Positions 12,549 to 24,394 of a stretch of DNA of 64,000 bases are shown piece by piece. The notes under the pieces were generated by a model. That model worked only from the letters and a program-made list of their open reading frames with translations. It ran no database searches and was not told where the DNA came from. The position numbers were made by a program, and so were the translations under genes. The DNA is taken from positions 53,558-117,557 of the forward strand of contig RCAB01000175.1 in NCBI GenBank assembly GCA_003640385.1, written 5' to 3'. Source of the DNA: Setaria digitata. Lineage: Eukaryota > Nematoda > Chromadorea > Rhabditida > Setariidae. Numbering within the stretch: the stretch's first letter is position 1; each line of letters starts with the position of its first letter.

Positions 12549-15500
12549 TTAATCCTAAATAAGAAATCGAAAACAGGAAATTACTGCGGCTCTACTAGTA
12601 CTGCAAGAGAATCAGAAGAAAGTGATCGCGACAGGAATCTTCCCAAGAAGGTAATTCAAATCAGATAGTTTTTTTATGATACCAGTAAAATTGCTTAAGT
12701 TTTCTCAGAGACTGCTGTCGTGAGATCTGCCTATTATTCAGTCTCCTTTAGAACATCTTTCCTCAATTAGAACTTGTTAGTGTTAGTTTTTTTTTTTTTT
12801 TTTTTCATGCATCATCCTACTTAAAATTTTCATCTAAACTTCTTCGTTGATAATATATTCCTCTGCGTAAGAACGATATAATTAATCTTATATTTTGTTC
12901 AGTTTTCATTGATGAAAAGATTTTTCCGATTAAAATGTTAAGAAATGTTTAGGAGTTGTTAATAGCATTTTATGTAAGTTATTTAATCGTTGATCCTTAA
13001 GAAATTTTCTTTGCTGTTGTATTTATAAAAAAGTGTTGTTTTATGAAAACTTCTGCTAACTTGTTCGATAATGAAAGTTTATGTTGTTAAAAGGAATTAT
13101 AAAGCTAATTTGAAATTTTCATCGATACCACCAGTTGGGTTTGCGTTGTTACATATTGCAGAATAACCTTTTTCACGAAACTGGTTGTAGCGACAATCTG
13201 GAACGGACATCAGTTCGCAGTATCATTGCTGGATATCAGCAGAAGCAGCTTTCATCGAGGTCGTTTTATATTGCTCAAGGTTAGATTTATGTTCCATATA
13301 AACTTTATTAACTTTTAAATTTCAGCTTTATTATGGGAATGATCGGGAGAAAAGTAATTTTTGCTGCTGAAAACATCAACATTATCTAGATCTATAATTT
13401 TGTAATTATCAGTAGCCTATTCATGAAAAAAATTTCTTTAATCTTGTCAGCAAATTTGTTGTAATTTAACTTAAGGATACAGTTGTCATTTGACTGTGCA
13501 GTTTTACTCCCAGGTCACAAATAATGAAGGCTACAAATTCCTTTTCAGATTTTCGTTTTTCATAAATTGGACTGTTTTATAATGCATGGTTAAATTTTTC
13601 TCTTCATTATTACAAAAATCCAATAGTACGTGAAAGAAATTTATCATTTTATTCAGTTCGACTTCATTCTCATTCCTTTCTCAATTTATCAAAAGTAAAA
13701 CATAGACTTTTTTCAAATTTATCTCTCCTAAACTTTCTTTCATCGGGTTCATACAATCAACATTACTGTGATAAAAGGAATGATTGATGTTTTTTGAAGA
13801 AGAAATCGGTTGGAAATTGCGACATTAAATTGTTGAAAGAAAATTAAACCAACTTAATTGAAATCGTCTGTAACAGAAGTAACTTCCTTTATGGATTAGA
13901 AATACTATAATTTCCAAATTTTTAATTACCGCAATCTCTAGCAAAAGTTGATGCTGCTTGTAAAAGCAACATTTTTCGCTGTAAGACCTTTGTTATGCCG
14001 CCAACTATTTGGTTTGATTTTGTTCAAACATTCATATCGATTCATTATCGTCGTAAGTTTTTGATAACTTGTTGTCAAATGCCTGTTTTCCATCCTCTCA
14101 CTCGAAAGTTTTCTAATTTTAGACTTGCCTTTTCTAAGTTAATTTTCAGGGCTATCTTCTGGAAATTCAATAACACATCCAAGAGAAGAGATTACTAGCC
14201 AAGTATCAGCGGGGCCGGAAACTGCCGAAGGTGAAGTGCACGTCGACGTTTCGCCTTTTGCATCAATCGAACTACAGAAAGTTTCGTCAAAATCGTGTGA
14301 TATTATGGAATCCAAAAAGCCAATGGCGGTTAGTTGCATGAAATTAATTTAGAATCATAATGGAAAAAAAAGGACTTAAGTTTTTATCCTCATGGTAAAG
14401 GGAAAGTAATTCGAAAAATCCACTTCTCTGCTTTTTAGAATAACACCTTTTTTCGAACTGTTGGGCTGTCTATCCTGTATGAACTTTACTGGTGATGTGA
14501 AATAATTTCAGGCTCCACCAGCTCCACCATTACCACCAATTCCAACACATTTGAAGAGCTCTCAGCTAAAATTGTTGAATGGTAGCAATGGATGCTCCTC
14601 ACCTACATCATCAAATTTTTCTAATGGCATCCACAAGAGGGCATCAGCAGCAGTAACTTCAGGTTCAGCTCAAGATTCTCTCAAACATGAAGCAGCAGAT
14701 GCAAAATTCATCTCAACAGGCACGCTTTCTCGTTTCCCCTCTGGTTGCTTCCTTCAGCATCTTTGCTGCATCTATCCTAACCATAAGAAGAGTATAGCTG
14801 TAGCGGATACGTCATTCAGCGCTGAGATCCGTGAGCATTATGGCCTCTTACATCAAACTGTTACTGAATGTATAGTTAGAGGGTGACTTTTTCCGTGGAA
14901 TAAAAGTTTAGATTTAGAATTACTGATATATGAAAAGAGCACCATTCTTATCAGTTAAAACAACGTTATTTATCAAAAGGAAGTGGTGTCTTCAAGAGGG
15001 TCACTCTTAAATTGAGTGACTTAGATTGAATTTCTAACTGATCAAGTTATTTCCCCGAAATGACAGAAACCTGTAAAATAGTGCTAAAAACTTTCTAATA
15101 TTTCTTGCAGAAAAGCATCACATACCTGGAACTACCACAGAAGACTTTCGTACTTTAAAATTGAACGGTCATGTTGGATTTGATTCGCTTCCACATCAGT
15201 TGGTTCGAAAATGCACCGAACGAGGGTAATTAAAAAAAATTTGGACTTGAGACTTTTTTTTATGATAGTGGTGATATTTGTTAAATTAATGTTTTACAAT
15301 GCCAATTTAAGAGGTAATCCTATTTCTTTTCTAACCAACTATGTAGGAGATTTTTAGGTTTCAGTTCAACTTGATGTGTGTTGGTGAAACAGGCATGGGC
15401 AAAACAACACTTATTGAATCTCTCTTTAATATGAAACTTGAATTTCATCCGTGTAATAATGAACTGAAGACTGTGGAACTGCTTTCAAGGACATACGGTA

Positions 15501-18500
15501 AAATGGTTGTAACTTTGTAATCTCATCTTCTGTCGATATTTAGTAATTTTCAATATCACATGTATTTAGATGTTGTGGAAGGTGGAATTAGGCTGAAGTT
15601 GACCATTGTTGAAACAGCCGGATTTGGTGATCAGCTTGATAAAGATAAAAGGTTTGTAGTGTATAAAATTCATATGTAAGCATGTATGATTGATTTCAAC
15701 CCAATACTTTCTTAAAATTTTTCGAATATTTATGTGCGATTTTTGAAACAACATCGAATAATCGTAAAGATACAACACAATTTTTAGTTATTCGAGATTG
15801 AAGTAAGATTAACCTGGTCTTACTCTAGAGGTCAGTGACTAGAATTATGCTTTCTGACATTGAAAACACTAATTCAACACTAATTCGGTATAAATATCAT
15901 CACTATTAGTAAAAATCTTTAAGACATACGGCGGGATAAAGTTCAACTTGGATTAATGTGATATAGGTATGCGATCTGCTGTTCTTGATGACTGCATAAT
16001 TTCATTCATAAAAGAATTTAAAAAATAGAAACACTGATTGATTGTTCATTTAATGTTGAAAATATTATTTAATTATATTTGTATAAATAGTTGTAGCTTA
16101 ATTTTAGTGCTCAGGTAATCGTTGATTTTATAAACGAGCAGTTCGAGAAATATTTGAAAGAAGAGTTGAAAATCAAGCGTTGTTTGGATTATTATGATGA
16201 TACACGTATTCATGCTTGCCTTTACTTCATTTCGCCTACAGGACACGGGTTTGTGTAATTGTCTTTCATCCTTCATTAAATATAAAAACTCATTTGCAGA
16301 TGGAGCACTTTGCTATATTTATGTAATAAGACATGATTTTTTTTCTGTCTTTTCCAATCCTTCCAAACTGCGTGTCCGATAATATCGTATCCAAATGAAG
16401 TACCTAGAAAAATTGGAAAATCATTATGACCATTTTCCTTTTTTCCGATCTGTCGTAATCGGCAACCAAAATAAACTTAAACATATAATGAGTTTCACCT
16501 TCTTCTTTGTTTGCTCTGTCTTCAATTTCAGTAAGTTATTGAAATTTCTCGCTCTGTTTATTCCTGTACTTTCTATTTCTCATTTGTTTTGAGGTTAAAG
16601 AGTCTTTTCCTGTTCTTTTCGATTGCTACTACCAGTTAAAAGCTTGGCGCTAAAGGAAATTTTTAACCTCCAAAAGTATTCCCTTCGTTTAGCTCGACTG
16701 GTTATTTGTAACCAAACAGGCGAGAATTAAAAGAATTAATTCAAAAATTAGGATAGCTTGTTTAATTGTGGAATGTTTTTAGTGATTTGGGTCTGTTTTA
16801 TTTGAAATATTGCTTCAGTTGATTTGGAAACTTATCAAGAAAGTGTGATGTGATTATCTTTTTTTCAAATAATAATATGAATTTTCGCTTCATATCATGT
16901 CTGCTTCGTTTAGCCGACCAGTCACAGACAGAGTGAATTAAATGAAGCTAAAGTTGGCAAATTTAAGAAAAATGTATAAATTGAAAGATTAATATATCAA
17001 TTTCTTTCTGAACAATTTATATCGAGAAATAATATATGGTTAGGATATATTTTCCTTTAAATCTTTTTGATACAAATATTCCGCTTGCTCTCCGATACTT
17101 GCTTTTTTTTTTTTTTTTTCTATCAGACTACATGCTTTAAGCGGTATAACTCTGATATCTTTCTTTTATTAACACATCAAACACAGCGACAAATAGATCA
17201 GTTAATAAAGAATGTTGTTTTCTTGAACACTTTTCATTTCCTGCTATTATAATGTGCTAGGATGCAGTGAGTATTTAGATGACTTTCAATTTCAACATGT
17301 TCATTCAATAATAGAAGGATGAGAATTCAAACACTTCATTGCCAGCATTAATACACTCTTCTTTCATTCTCCTTTCTTCATTTTATAATTCCTATTCGGT
17401 GATTTATATCAATCATATCATTGCTACCATCTGGCTTTTACTGTTATTGTCTCCAGATGGTCGTCGTTCTCCATCTGCCGTATTTTATTGTTTTTTTTTT
17501 TTTGGGTATACGTTTCTTCGTCTTTCCTCTCTTCTGTCCTTTTTTTTCTTCTTTTTTTTTTAACTGAACCTTGACCATTTTGTTGTCTTTAAAGAAAGAG
17601 AACAAAATGAAAAATAGTGGAACGGAAAGAAGGGTAAAGTAGGATGGAAAACCGAACCTTTCCATCTTATATTTCTTTTTCTTTCATTTTTTTTTTAAGA
17701 CTCTCTATGTGAAATAACTGGTTCTGTGGATGGGTTTGAATGTGATCAATTTAGTCACATGGAAATGATAGCAGTAATGCCAACATACCAGGGATATATT
17801 TTAGGAATTACATTTCTTCCTTTCTCGTTTTACTTTTTCTAATCATACTGGAAGATTATCATTTTTTGAGATTCTGTTAAAGATAAGAAAGTAATATTGT
17901 AGTTATTTCTTTCTCTTTCTTTTTTTTTTGATCAAAAATACTCTACTGTATCGGAGCTATTCACAATGCTGCTCACTGCTAAATTCTCGTTATAGCATTT
18001 AGGTTCTCTAGAAGTATCACAGTTTCCATTTAATGAAATTATAGTGCAATGTAAGAGAAACTGAAATTCGTAGCGTAATTTCAGCTTGCCATCTGTTTCA
18101 CTTCTTTGTGATTGTTAATATTTCGATTCGATTTCCATTTATTAGAAGAGGAATTTGCCTGTCAGTTCCTGTTTTTTTTTTTTTTTTGCCTTTTCTTTGG
18201 CATCATTATTTTATTGTTCCTCATGTGTCGTATCGTGTCGTGTCATGTCGTGCCTTGGAAAAACCGTACTTTAAGGGTGGTCCATCCAGTGACGGCATGA
18301 CATTCTGCTACCAGTCCATTTAGTCATCCTTAGCAGTCTTCAATTTATAGATTTCCAGTAGAAGAAAATCTGGACATTAGCCGACTGTTGAAGAAGTTAT
18401 TAAAATGCTTTTGTAGATTAATTAATTATTGTTTCTTCTTCTCTATAGTTATTTTTCATCTGCGGTTACCATACTTTTCATTTCTTTTTCTTTTTTTTTT

Positions 18501-21500
18501 TTCTTAAAGTAATACCTATGATGAATTGGAAATGGAGGATACTTTAATGGGAACTGATAAATGTATCACTGAAATGTTCACTTATTTTGGTTTTCCAATC
18601 TGACGTAAGAGACCTTCATCCGAAATATATAAGAGATGCAATAGCAGTGGTTTTGATAGTCTAAGAAGTGCTTAGAAAAGTTATCATTGCTAAGTGATTT
18701 TTTCTTTCAGACTGATCCAAGTACAGTTCGAGATTACTGAGACTTTTTTGAATTTCATAAAAAGAGTAGTAAGTTCGGATGATTGGAATTGATTAAAGTT
18801 CCATTTACAACAGGACCTGCTTGCTCTCTTCTTCGCCTCTTTCTTATTTCTGCTTTATTTTGTTGTTTCTTTTATAATGGAATGATTTTAATTTCACTTA
18901 TTCATTACCTATCTTATATCCCTTTCTAGGATGAACAGTTATAGTTTTTTCAGTGGCATTTTGTTGCTTCAAGTTTCCTTCTTAGTTTTTTCTTCCCTCC
19001 ATAAAAAAAAAGACACCTGTGCAGTTGGATCAAATTCCGATGTTTTTTGACTAAAGTTTTATAGAAAGCATCAGAAAAGCATTTATTGAAAAATGAAAAT
19101 TGTATTTCGCTGTAGAGAAACATAAAAAAATTATATTTTAAAAGATTTTGTTATTTCCAGCAAGGGAACCTAGGATATTCCTCCTGAGCTCATTTGTAAA
19201 ATTGTTGTATTCCTTGTCCATCTGGCCTTATCCATATTTCCATGATAATTTATATTGTCTTCAAAAAATTTTTTGTTTTCCCAGCATAGGCAGTGACAAA
19301 ATTATAGCTAGTTTGGTTACAAGAATTGACTGGTAGTTAAAATCATAAGCCATTTCTAGAAAGTCCTGGACAACCAGTAAATTTATATATGGAATAATTA
19401 AAAAGGGAAGAGATTCTCAATAAATAATATGCATAACTTTTGATAAATGTTAAATGACTTCTTAGTGAGTCCATTTAAGCTTAATTTCAACTCATGTTTC
19501 ATCTTCTGTAGATGATTAATGTTCTGTCTTTCTTTTTTCCGTTTGTTTTTAATAGTGGAATTTTTTGATAGTAAAAAATTTGTGTTCATTGTCATCTTTT
19601 TGAATTTTTTTTTTAAACGAGACTTGGAATTGCGAACATTTTTAAGTATTTTAGTTTATTCATTCTCAGTTCTCTTCGTGTATTTAATTGAATTGTTTTA
19701 CAAGAAATATATTTGCAGTTATTCCCTATTTTTTGCTGATTGGCGTAATTTCGCTTTTGTTTTGGCTTTTCAGGCTCAAAGCACTCGATGTTGTAACATT
19801 GCAACGACTTGCAGAACGGGTCAATGTCATACCCGTGATTGCAAAAGCTGATACCACCTGCAAGGATGAACTTATCAGATTCAAAAGCAAGGTACATTCT
19901 CGTCTTATTTATTTAATATTCAAGTTCATTTGCAAACTATTAAGTTTATTATTTTTATAACTTCATTTTTATTTAATGACTTGGAGTTCGGGTTGGAAAA
20001 CCAATAATATGTCTCGATCAAAAAAGAAAAATCATTTGTTTGCAGTTTCCTCTTATTAGTTTACAACTTTGTACATCTATAAATAATTGGTTAAACCGAG
20101 AATTTGGTATTTCCAGTTATGATAAATAATATTAATGTACTTAATTCTTTTTTTGCATTATTTTGTTTCTCTGGACCCTTCAATTAATTTGATAACTATT
20201 CTTATATTGCACTGGAATTTTCATTATCGAGCATCACTTTTTTTTTAGATATTAAGCGAGCTGCGAAGCCATAATATTCCCATCTATCAGTTTCCGACTG
20301 ACGACGAGACGGTACGAGCAATAAATACGGAATTAAATCAGCTGGTGCCATATGCTGTTGTGGGTAGTACAGATTTTGTGAAAAAAGAAAACGGTAAAAT
20401 GGTTCGAGCACGTCGATATCCTTGGGGAATGGTTGAAGGTATAAATATATACATACATACGTTTTGGTTTGTGAAGATTCGCCAGTTGGCATAAAGAACA
20501 ATATGTTTCGCGCAACTGTTGAAATTCAGGGATAACCAATAGTTTGACCCTGATCAATGAGGGAATTAAACGAAACATTTGAAGTGTATAATTTCCGTCG
20601 ACGTTAACGGTACTTTATGCAGTCCGCTCGCTGTTATAATACAACAAATCTACTTCTTACTGACTATTTGATTAGGAAACTTTTCCACAATTTTAAAACA
20701 AAAGTTCAACGTTCAGTCGAAAACGAGGAACACTGTGATTTCGTAAAGTTACGTGAGGCAGTATTACGGACAAATGTGGATGCGCTGCGTGAACGAACGC
20801 ATAAAGTGCTTTATGAAGCATACCGTCGTGAACGTTTAAGAGCAATGAAAGTCGGTGATGGTGATACAGGACCTAAAATGATGGAAGCATTCGCACAGGT
20901 TTTTTTTTTTCTAATTGATTTTCTTTTTTTAAAAAGCATTCTACGTTAGATTTCTAAATGTATCGGCGTAACTTTACTTTGATATATTATTGACAAAATA
21001 TGCTTCTATTATTTGTTGTAATTTGAAACGGGAAGTTTCAATATATATATCTTTACATCAGTTAGGGACCTTTTGAGATATTAGAGATCTTTAATCCATA
21101 AAAGATTAAATATTAAGCGGAGGAGCAATTGCTAGAAAAGACGTTTTTATATTTTCTTTTCATTAGCAAATATATAATTATTTATAGAAACAACGTGAAT
21201 TCATTGATGAAATGACAAATAAAGACAAGATTTTACGTGAGGAGTTCGTTGCACGAGTTAACAAGAAAGAAGAGGAAATGAAAAGACGTGAGGAATTGGT
21301 TGGTTTGTTATATTTTAAATGCAGAAACTGATAATTCCCCGTTTTGTTTCGAACGGTTTCACCTCTTTCTTTTGTTTGTCATTAGCTAGTTAAGTTCTTT
21401 TATTTTTGTTGCTCTTCTAAATTTTTTTGTAAATTTGCATGCTCGTTTGACCTTTTAATATTTTACTTCGTTGCAGTTGAATTTACGAACCAAAGAAATC

Positions 21501-21611
21501 AGTGATAATTTTGAGGAAGAACTACGACGTATTGAGTCTCAAATGCATACATTAATGGAGGAAAAAACAAAATATGAATTGAAAATAGCTGGAAAAAAAG
21601 TAAAGAAGTAA
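12549..21611 (+). CDS. unc-61: septin, SEPT6 group (UNC-61-like)
   Basis: Filament-forming GTP-binding septin of the cytokinetic furrow and cell cortex; C. elegans UNC-61 pairs with UNC-59. Exons: 12549-12650, 13162-13279, 14150-14328, 14512-14662 (donor uncertain), 15111-15225, 15358-15497, 15570-15651, 16108-16248, 19774-19891, 20249-20438, 20717-20898, 21188-21298, 21477-21611; all phases agree. Seen: the [12 protein letters not shown] lead-in, G1 loop GETGMGKT, a G3-like ETAGFGDQ, the [15 protein letters not shown] strand, G4 AKAD, the septin-unique segment with [20 protein letters not shown] and [14 protein letters not shown], then a Glu/Lys/Arg-rich coiled coil of about 95 residues ending at TAA 21609-21611. 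The core of about 400 residues matches SEPT6 length. Upstream exons 12549-14662 encode a Ser/Pro-rich N-terminal extension with a short [10 protein letters not shown] stretch; the start codon must lie further upstream, probably 7262, 5185 or 273. Assignment to unc-61 rather than unc-59 rests on SEPT6-like sequence. Confidence 0.9.
16249..19773 (+). other. 3.5-kb intron inside the septin G domain
   Basis: A phase-2 intron separates ...SPTGHG from LKALDVV.... It holds pyrimidine-rich and poly(T) tracts and short ORFs that look like noise. No nested gene is supported on either strand. Confidence 0.7.
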
Positions 21612-21652
21612 GAGAGAATGATTTCTGACACATTCCATTCCTTGTGGTTCCC

Positions 21653-21658
21653 ATTAAA
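21653..21658 (+). terminator. candidate polyadenylation signal (ATTAAA) of the septin gene
   Basis: The variant signal ATTAAA lies 42 bp after the septin stop codon. No canonical AATAAA is seen between them. Short 3' UTRs are usual in nematodes. Confidence 0.35.
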
Positions 21659-22454
21659 GTTTCGTCTTCTCCACGCATTTTTTTTCGTTTGTGCTTTTCC
21701 AACGAATAACAATTTGATGGCGGACATTTTCACCTTACTGTCCTGACAGTTATATGTGCGGTTTTTTTATTTGATAAACGTTTTGAATTTTTACTTTTTT
21801 TTTGTCTTTTTTTTCATGGGAAGATTATTTCGTTCCAATAAGTTCTATAAATGACTATATTGGAAGTGAACTTGCCGATTGAGGTCGAGCGTTGAAATTT
21901 TTCTCATTCAAAAGTAGCATTGCGTTAATGTAAATTTCTTTAGTGATATCAAAAGAAATATTTCAATGGTTGCAGTAAGCAGAAGAATGGAGGGAGGATA
22001 AATTTTTTTTTGGAGCAAAATTTACGAATTTTATAAGTGGAATTGACAGTCACTTTATGTGACTATTTCAATTCGACCTCATTATCGAGCGTTCAGTCGG
22101 AAACTGTACGATCGATTCTTTTAGTCATGAGGTTTTGTTTTTATTTTCTTGCTTTTCGTGTTCACTTGATTTGTTTCCAGAATTTTTTTTTTTTTTTTTT
22201 TCCAAGATATATATATGAATACAGCTGAGAATCATTACCAAAAGTTACGATGCATCAGAACTCCTATCACAGTTTTCGGAAATGAAAAATTGAACTGAAA
22301 CAGCTGTTGTTATTTGTCGTAGATTTTTCCTCAGATAGATATTTTTATTTTTGCACACACCGGGTTGGTTTTGTTTTCTCGGGAGATAATTTATATCTAA
22401 ATCTTTATCATTTCCGCAAGTTTGCATGGAAGCGTGACATTCAGGTATCACCAG

Positions 22455-22485
<31 letters not shown>

Positions 22486-23829
22486 TAATTGCCCATATGG
22501 TAATCATGAAGACGATGAAATTTTAGTCTATTAAGCGAATTTTAATGTTCCTTTTTTCCTTTTAAATGAATATTAAAAAAGTATTTAGGAGTGTTAGGTT
22601 CCTTTTTGTTAACAATAAAAAAAAATGTCAGTCACCTACGCAAACATACATTTCTTATTTGAAAATAGCAAAAAAAAAAAAAAATTTTTTTTTTTTAATT
22701 TGAAAAATCGCATTTCGAAAAAACAAAAAAAAAAAAAAAATAGCTTACTAGATTAATTCATATGTGTAATTTAACTTCTCCAAACAGTTTCATTATGAGT
22801 GAGCAGTGTTGAAGAGGCTAACAACAGTTCAAATTTTTTTCCCATTACTTATGTGAAGATTTTTTTTTTTTTTTGTAAAAAAATGAGAAAGGTTTGTATC
22901 GATATGAATTTCTTTTGGATTGTGTAATTGTGATGGCTTTTGTTTCCAGTGATTAAAATTTATTCGAGTTATTACGATTTCGGTACAAACCCCATTCAGT
23001 TCGAGAAAGTGAAACACGTCGTTTACTTTTATTGTTTTAAATTTGACACAGTTGTGAAGTTTTCTTTTTATATTGATGATCGTTGATTGGATCCCATATT
23101 TAGCCATCAATTCCTTCTTTTTTTTTTTCGCATGCTTATGATGAAGGCAAGATTTTGCTGCATGAAGAAAAAAAAAAAAAAAGAAAGCAAAAGGAAACAC
23201 CGAATATTTTGTTATCGACGATTTGAATCATCGTCAATCTTTTCTTTTGATATTGTATTTTTACGAAAGTTGCTGTCGTGATGTTAACGACTATTTGCTT
23301 AATTATACCACACTGCCTGATTGTTTATCAGCTTGTCCTCCAATCCTGCTCGAGAGTTCAACTAAGTATTAATTAAGCACTACTAATGATGGATTAGCCT
23401 GGACTTTTGAATTCGAGACAATCCATTACTGCTGGTTTGCATATTAATTTGGACTAGTTTTCGCATTTACGAATATGTTAAAGAGAAAGGAATAGAAATT
23501 CAGAACTTTAATACTAGACAAAAATTCTGCGATTAGCATCTGTAGTATTTTCTCTTATCAGTTAGACATTTCAGCGCTGTTTTGGATTCCGATCAGGATT
23601 GTTTTTTTCCAAGAAAGGATTTGTTGTTCATTTTCACTAGTTTGATTTCAAACTTTTGCAATGGCATAGAATTCCGGAACTAGCCCGAATTTCTCTAGAA
23701 AAGAAAAAAGAAAATTATTCATGTGTTCCATCTTGTGAACATCATTTCATTGTTTATCATCGCTGTCATCATTCACTTGTTTAATATTTATTCATCTACT
23801 CTTTAATTTTATCAGAGCAACTATTCTCA
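21659..23829. other. intergenic, tail-to-tail region, no gene seen
   Basis: This lies between the plus-strand septin and the minus-strand coding at 23830-27027. It includes very long homopolymers (poly(T) of about 29 at 22454-22482, plus poly(A)/poly(T) pairs near 22670-22740). No exon or RNA gene was identified. Confidence 0.5.
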
Positions 23830-24161
23830 TTATAAAGGTCGAAGTTCTGTATGGAATTGTGATTTTTGCAAATTCATAACATGAATGCAAATTCCATCAT
23901 TACTTTCTGAATGTTCGGTGTTTGATAAGAAAAATCTAGGTTCTTTTCTTCCTCTCCTATGACGTTCAGTTTCATTGCAGTTAACTTCCCAAGTGTCAGA
24001 ATCAAGCAAAAATTCACTTATGCGTATATGTCCACACAGCTGATAAATGATCGTTTTATTAATCTGATCACATGAAACATGTAGGAGAGTAAGACAGTTT
24101 GTTGCAGCATTCATTTTCAGAAGATTTAGATCAGTGATCACACTAACTTGAAAAACCACAG
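23830..24161 (-). CDS. orphan terminal exon, cysteine-containing hypothetical protein
   Basis: About 110 codons are open on the minus strand, ending TAA at 23830-23832 with a second in-frame stop directly after. A possible acceptor (TTTCAAAG) precedes it, and an ATG lies at about codon 17 of the frame. Composition looks coding, with low homopolymer content and cysteines in NCLTLLHVSC, YQLCGH, EVNCNE and GICIHV, plus a basic RHRRGRKE stretch. I do not recognise the family. It follows the secreted-protein gene on the same strand, but that gene already has its own stop at 24390 and no usable donor nearby. It is therefore either the end of an alternative transcript or a fragment of a second gene. 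Confidence 0.4.
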
Positions 24162-24388
24162 CTTTGAAATTATCTCATAAGAATAATCTCTTTATATTTA
24201 CTTATTTTTCACCATTATATTATCTATTTGCGGTAAAAATTGATTCATAATTACTGTAATTTAGCCGATCCGTTACATTTTAAACAAACTTATATCGCAC
24301 TCAATAATAATCTCTATTAAAATATCAAGGGATTTTCATGCTCTTGAAAATCAGCTCGGCAATTTCAGTATCTAATTAATCCTTAGTT

Positions 24389-24394
24389 TTTATT
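24389..24394 (-). terminator. AATAAA overlapping the stop codon
   Basis: On the minus strand the sequence GAATAAAA spans the TAA stop of the secreted-protein gene, so a canonical polyadenylation signal overlaps the stop codon. Confidence 0.3.
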
